35,412 nt of DNA from Candidatus Cloacimonadota bacterium (GTDB taxonomy: Bacteria > Cloacimonadota > Cloacimonadia > Cloacimonadales > TCS61): the NCBI GenBank assembly GCA_016935235.1, contig JAFGRJ010000147.1, forward strand, positions 1-35,412, given 5' to 3'. Under the pieces are notes generated by a model. It was given only the letters and a program-made list of their open reading frames with translations. It was not told the DNA's origin and did not search any database. Made by a program: the position numbers and the translations under genes. Below are positions 31,178-35,412 of the stretch, piece by piece. Positions within the stretch are counted from its first letter, which is position 1. Every line of letters begins with the position of its first letter.

Positions 31178-34100
31178 CTACTTAAAAATTATAAATGTCC
31201 CGATTTCTTCGGTTATTTTATTATTTCCAGACTGCTTAGCCCTGATTTTGAAGAAGTAGTTATTATTGGCAAGTCGGTCGCCATCCTGATCCCTACCATC
31301 CCAGTAAATCTGGTTATAACCGGCGTCACACTGGATATTATCCAGAGTCCTGATCTTTCTTCCGGTAATGGTATATAGGGTAAGGGTAACATTGGCGGCT
31401 TCGGTAAGGACAAAGGTGAAATAGCCATCATCCTGCATGGGATTAGGGTAGGGTAAAACATCTTCAATAGCAACTTTGCCAGCTTTACGGGCGATGAAAC
31501 TTGTCTGTCCCACTGTAGGAGTATTGAAGTTATCGAAAACCACCATCTGCAGGATATGTTCACCCTCTTCAACTTCAGGCAACTGCCAGATTAATTCTCC
31601 GCTGGTATAGGAATTCAGATCATAGATAAAACCGGCTGTAACATCTATGGGATCGTCGCTGCTGTCGATTATGACCAGTATCTTATGTCCGGGGGCACCA
31701 AGAATATTAATCCCATTTTCATCCGACATAAGAGCAATGAGGAGGGGTTCGGTGGACACATAATCACCGTCCTTGAAGCTGTAGGATTCCAGTTTCAGCT
31801 CAACCTGAGGAGGACCATCATTCTGGGCAGGGAGGGGATTCTTATTATAGATAACCGGATAGAGGTAATCTATGTACTCCTGGTTAGCGAAAGGCTGATT
31901 GGCATAACTGACAATTCTACCAGCTGCGTCGATAAACAGCCTGAAATTATCAATACCAAAGGAAATATCAGGAATTTCATCTGCCAGTCTGATAGTTGTT
32001 TCCACACCATCATAGGTTACTGAACTGACCGTTGAGTACATTTCCTCAACTGGATTGGTAATTCTGACGTGATAGTTCTTATTGATCTCATTGGTCTTAT
32101 CACCGGGAGCAATGAAACCGATAGGATTATTCTGGAGATCATATAAGAAATCGAGCAGCGGTTCTATTTCCTTATAACCCCTAATATCATCGGGTATTAT
32201 AAAACTGGCTCCATAATTTCCTTCCTCGACCTCTATATAACCCAGGAAATAGGTATTGCCATTTTTACGATAACCCACACTGTAAACCTGATTACCTAAT
32301 TGATTATGATAAAAGGTAAAATAATCGGAATCGAAAACCCTCAATTCAGCTGTTCCGCTGTTCAGGTCTGCCGGTGGGAAAGAGGAGTTGAAGGAAACCA
32401 GTTCCCGTGCCTGCAGGCTGTCTGGAGGATTGTCAGCGATCTGAGATCGCGCGGGTGGGAATATTTCCAGCAGCGGATGACCAAGCAGGTTATAAAGGTT
32501 GGAAGTATAGATGGATGCTTCGGAATTCAGCTTGGCATCGAAAAAGGCAGTACCTATATTCTTCCGGTTATTGACGACTTCATCAAGCAGACCGATCATG
32601 AGCTTGGTGTTGCTGTCGGGGCCGCATCTTCTGGTGGCGGCTATGGAGCTGATGGATCCTCCTTCACGATGGAGCAGCAGCCTTTCCGAAGTACAATCAA
32701 AGTCAGGGTCATCGAATCTGCCCACACTGCAGGAAGCGGCGAGAAAAAGGGGAAGCCGGTCAGAATTGCTAAGAAAACTGAGATGCTGTGAACTCTGAAA
32801 ATAAACCTCATCTCCCAGAACATCAGGATCACCATGCCCTATATAATACCAGATCAGTCTGCCATCATTAATTTTGTCGATAAGATCAAGTGTAACTCCT
32901 GGTTTATTCTGATAGGTATCGAGATCATATTCAATCGTGTACAGCTTATCGACGAAGAAACTGGGATTCAGCATGTTAGCTGTATTTTCAGCTCTGAGAG
33001 TATGATTCATGGAATCATTATCGCTGGTCCCTTCGAAACCACCGCTCTTGTTTTCGTCATCAGGCACGATGACCATTGTATTACGCCACCAGCCCAGTTC
33101 AGGTTCCTCGATATATTTTCTGAAACGTTCCAGCAAAAAATCCATATCATCATCGTCCTTAGCCGGTAACCGGGAAATACTGAGTTCGGGGTAAATGGTA
33201 TTAAAGGTCACAAACTTATCATCCTCTCCTTCCTCGATAGTGATGATATTATTTTTGGCATCAGGATTATCCCAGTCATAAGTACCGGAGCCCATAAGAA
33301 TCACATACTGCAATTCCGGATGCAATAGGTAACATGATTCTATAGAATCTCTCAATGCCAGTGGATCGGGCTGGCCACCACTGAATTTATCGAAAATATC
33401 CTGCTGGTCTGCCAGATGCGAGTGAAGTCCGAAATCTTGGCTGTGAAGTTGAGCAAGTATCTGGGACTGCTCCAGAAAATCCAGGGGATGAATAATCAGA
33501 CAGTTAATGGTATCATTCCTGGTGGAGCGGTAATGTGTTAGCTTCTGTTTAAAAGCTTCTACCGGTGCAGCATTGATCTTGTCCGGTATTTCCGACCTGC
33601 GTTGAGGAGAGGAAGGGAACTTACCCCCAAAGGTTAGCCATAATTTCCGGGATGGGGCATCATATTTCTCAACACCCCCGAAAAGGAAATATATCCTGTC
33701 ATCTTTCTGAAAACCCGCTTTACTGTCAGACTCTATGAGCAGAGGCAGTTCCTGTAACTGATATCTCTGCTCGTATTCTGTTTCTTCAGGATTTGCAGCG
33801 AGCTGGAATAAACGCACTGTGGCAGGATCACAGAAAGAAGGCAGATGTTCCAGTTCATTATAGGACAGAAATAACGTGCCAGTTGTGCCAGGTAATATTT
33901 CATACCAGAATGCTGATTGAGAGAAAGGTATTGAAATGAATTCCCTCGTTTTCCTGGTTTTCCAGAATTTAGCCTGTTCATAGTTCTGCAGGAATTCTTG
34001 TGCTGTGGCTTCATACACATCAGGTATAGAATTTCTGAAAGCGGTATTGCCGTGAATGGTCAACTCTATCTCAATTTTTCTGCAAACGGTTAACTCTCCG

Positions 34101-34570
34101 GTAGAATAATCATAAATAAATGGATTAATCCTCAGGGGAACAACCTCATAATAGCGAAACCGGAATTTATCCCCCAGGGTAAGAAAATCACGGGGAGTAT
34201 CCCGGTAAAATTCTGTATTTATATTGAAAATATATTCATGGGTCTTACCTGTTTGCTCAATCAAAGGTATTGGCAACAAGGGATGGGACAGGTTAATCCT
34301 GTAAGTATCCGTTTCGACAACCGCAGTGCTGATGCTTCCCCGGGGAGGTACGGCAATATTGATCAGCTTATAGGGGATGTCCGGTTTCCCGGCTTCATCC
34401 TCCCTTGTCCAGTCCATTCTTATGCTGGAAAAGTTTTCCCCCTCGATAATATCGTAATCATCTATTTCCACCGTCAGGATAAGTTTATTGTAACCAGTGT
34501 ATTCCAGATCAATAACAGCATGAAGATGAAAAAAAAGTATGAATGCTACAAAAACAAAAGGAAACTTCAT
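31178..34570 (-). CDS. porU: Peptidase C25 (gingipain) family protein, PorU-like type IX secretion sortase
   Basis: ~1130 aa from ATG at 34570 (ccaggggggattgATGAAG). Cys/His motifs 'LFLAASCSVGRFDDPD' and 'WYYIGHGDPD', 'NLLGHPLLEIFPP'; C-term 'PYPNPMQDDGYFTFVLTE...LYTITGRKIRTL...IYWDGRDQDGDRLANNNYFFKI'. Confidence 0.85.
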   Translation of the reverse strand: MKFPFVFVAFILFFHLHAVIDLEYTGYNKLILTVEIDDYDIIEGENFSSIRMDWTREDEAGKPDIPYKLINIAVPPRGSISTAVVETDTYRINLSHPLLPIPLIEQTGKTHEYIFNINTEFYRDTPRDFLTLGDKFRFRYYEVVPLRINPFIYDYSTGELTVCRKIEIELTIHGNTAFRNSIPDVYEATAQEFLQNYEQAKFWKTRKTREFISIPFSQSAFWYEILPGTTGTLFLSYNELEHLPSFCDPATVRLFQLAANPEETEYEQRYQLQELPLLIESDSKAGFQKDDRIYFLFGGVEKYDAPSRKLWLTFGGKFPSSPQRRSEIPDKINAAPVEAFKQKLTHYRSTRNDTINCLIIHPLDFLEQSQILAQLHSQDFGLHSHLADQQDIFDKFSGGQPDPLALRDSIESCYLLHPELQYVILMGSGTYDWDNPDAKNNIITIEEGEDDKFVTFNTIYPELSISRLPAKDDDDMDFLLERFRKYIEEPELGWWRNTMVIVPDDENKSGGFEGTSDNDSMNHTLRAENTANMLNPSFFVDKLYTIEYDLDTYQNKPGVTLDLIDKINDGRLIWYYIGHGDPDVLGDEVYFQSSQHLSFLSNSDRLPLFLAASCSVGRFDDPDFDCTSERLLLHREGGSISSIAATRRCGPDSNTKLMIGLLDEVVNNRKNIGTAFFDAKLNSEASIYTSNLYNLLGHPLLEIFPPARSQIADNPPDSLQARELVSFNSSFPPADLNSGTAELRVFDSDYFTFYHNQLGNQVYSVGYRKNGNTYFLGYIEVEEGNYGASFIIPDDIRGYKEIEPLLDFLYDLQNNPIGFIAPGDKTNEINKNYHVRITNPVEEMYSTVSSVTYDGVETTIRLADEIPDISFGIDNFRLFIDAAGRIVSYANQPFANQEYIDYLYPVIYNKNPLPAQNDGPPQVELKLESYSFKDGDYVSTEPLLIALMSDENGINILGAPGHKILVIIDSSDDPIDVTAGFIYDLNSYTSGELIWQLPEVEEGEHILQMVVFDNFNTPTVGQTSFIARKAGKVAIEDVLPYPNPMQDDGYFTFVLTEAANVTLTLYTITGRKIRTLDNIQCDAGYNQIYWDGRDQDGDRLANNNYFFKIRAKQSGNNKITEEIGTFIIFK

Positions 34571-34723
34571 CAATCCCCCCTGGTTTATTTGGAAGCAACA
34601 TACAATTTTTGAAAGTATCTTTTGCATGTCAATAATTAGAAAATAACCAAATAAAATAATTGACTGATATCATCAGAATAGGAAATAGAATTGGTTCAGG
34701 AAAATTTTTTTAAAAGTAAGAAT

Positions 34724-35412
34724 ATGGGAAATATTATCGGCACCAGAGTCCAGAGAATTGATGGCAGGCAGAAAGTTACCGGCAGGGCAATATATGGCGA
34801 TGATATACTATTGCCGCATATGCTTCATGCCGCCTGTCGTTATACTGACATTCCCTGCGGTCGGATCAAGAGAGTAGATTTCAGGGAAGCCCTTTCCGTA
34901 AAAGGACTTAAAGCAATAATTACTTATACTGACATACCGGGAAAGAAAAGAATCGGTCCAATCCGTGAAGATCATCTCCCGCTGGTGGAATCTGAAATAT
35001 TCTATATTGGAGACGTGATTGCAGCAGTTGCCGCAGACAGCAGAGAAGCTGCCTGGGAAGCATGTGAAAAAATCAAAGTAGATTACGAAACTATACCGGG
35101 TGTCTTTGATATTCAATCGGCGCTCCTACCGGGAAGCCGTCTTATTCATCCTGAATACAAAAGCAACATAGTTGTTCATTATCCCCTGATTAAAGGAGAT
35201 GTCAAGCTGGGTTTTGCCCAATCCGAAAAGGTGATCACCCGTCAATATAGAACCGGTTTTGTGGAACATGCCTACATTGAACCTGAATCAATTACTGCCG
35301 AACTCGATGAATCAGGGCTGGGTTTTATAATTCGTGGTTCAATTCAGAATCCCTTTACAACCAGGAGGATGGTGGCCAGTTTCATGGGTGTGGATCTAAA
35401 TCGGGTCAATGT
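34724..35412 (+). CDS. Partial CDS (N-terminal part; runs off the right edge): xanthine dehydrogenase/aldehyde oxidase-type molybdopterin-binding subunit
   Basis: Manual translation from ATG 34724: MGNIIGTRVQRIDGRQKVTGRAIYGDDILLPHMLHAACRYTDIPCGRIKRVDFREALSVKGLKAIITYTDIPGKKRIGPIREDHLPLVESEIFYIGDVIAAVAADSREAAWEACEKIKVDYETIPGVFD...EHAYIEPESITAEL... to the window end. Absent from the ORF track because there is no stop codon. Confidence 0.88.
   Translation, partial: MGNIIGTRVQRIDGRQKVTGRAIYGDDILLPHMLHAACRYTDIPCGRIKRVDFREALSVKGLKAIITYTDIPGKKRIGPIREDHLPLVESEIFYIGDVIAAVAADSREAAWEACEKIKVDYETIPGVFDIQSALLPGSRLIHPEYKSNIVVHYPLIKGDVKLGFAQSEKVITRQYRTGFVEHAYIEPESITAELDESGLGFIIRGSIQNPFTTRRMVASFMGVDLNRVN

Noticed and set aside
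30310-31185. 291-aa plus-strand ORF antisense to the EF-G-like gene
   Set aside because: Low-complexity Ser/Leu-rich shadow translation of a well-supported conserved CDS; no independent RBS or domain.

Overview
A 35.4 kb, gene-dense, mostly housekeeping chromosomal segment from a bacterium. The two predicted type IX secretion (T9SS)-type proteins suggest an FCB-group or related lineage (inference). I see no mobile elements, CRISPR arrays, rRNA or tRNA genes. Main blocks: (i) cell-surface and secreted proteins: a partial surface/OM protein, a lipoprotein, and a 975-aa multi-propeller protein with a T9SS-type C-terminus; (ii) a response regulator with an unrecognised C-terminal output domain; (iii) a proteostasis island, nitroreductase-clpB divergent from hsp20 and then htrA/degQ, with a variant CIRCE/HrcA operator in the divergent region; (iv) a predicted gluzincin + beta-propeller + beta-barrel OM protein; (v) a long minus-strand run gyrB-gyrA-lipoprotein-aspS-mtaB-mlaF-mlaD with no mlaE neighbour; (vi) a second minus-strand run, EF-G-like GTPase-yebC-ruvC-ruvA-rsmB-PASTA protein, with three consecutive 4-bp overlaps; (vii) a PorU-like C25 peptidase, and a partial molybdopterin hydroxylase running off the right edge that the ORF track missed. 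Nothing here is clearly a new multi-gene system. The best leads are the response-regulator output domain, the TTAGCAATC-N9-GATTGCTAA operator, the protease/propeller/barrel fusion, and the Gln83/Pro87 GyrA quinolone pocket.
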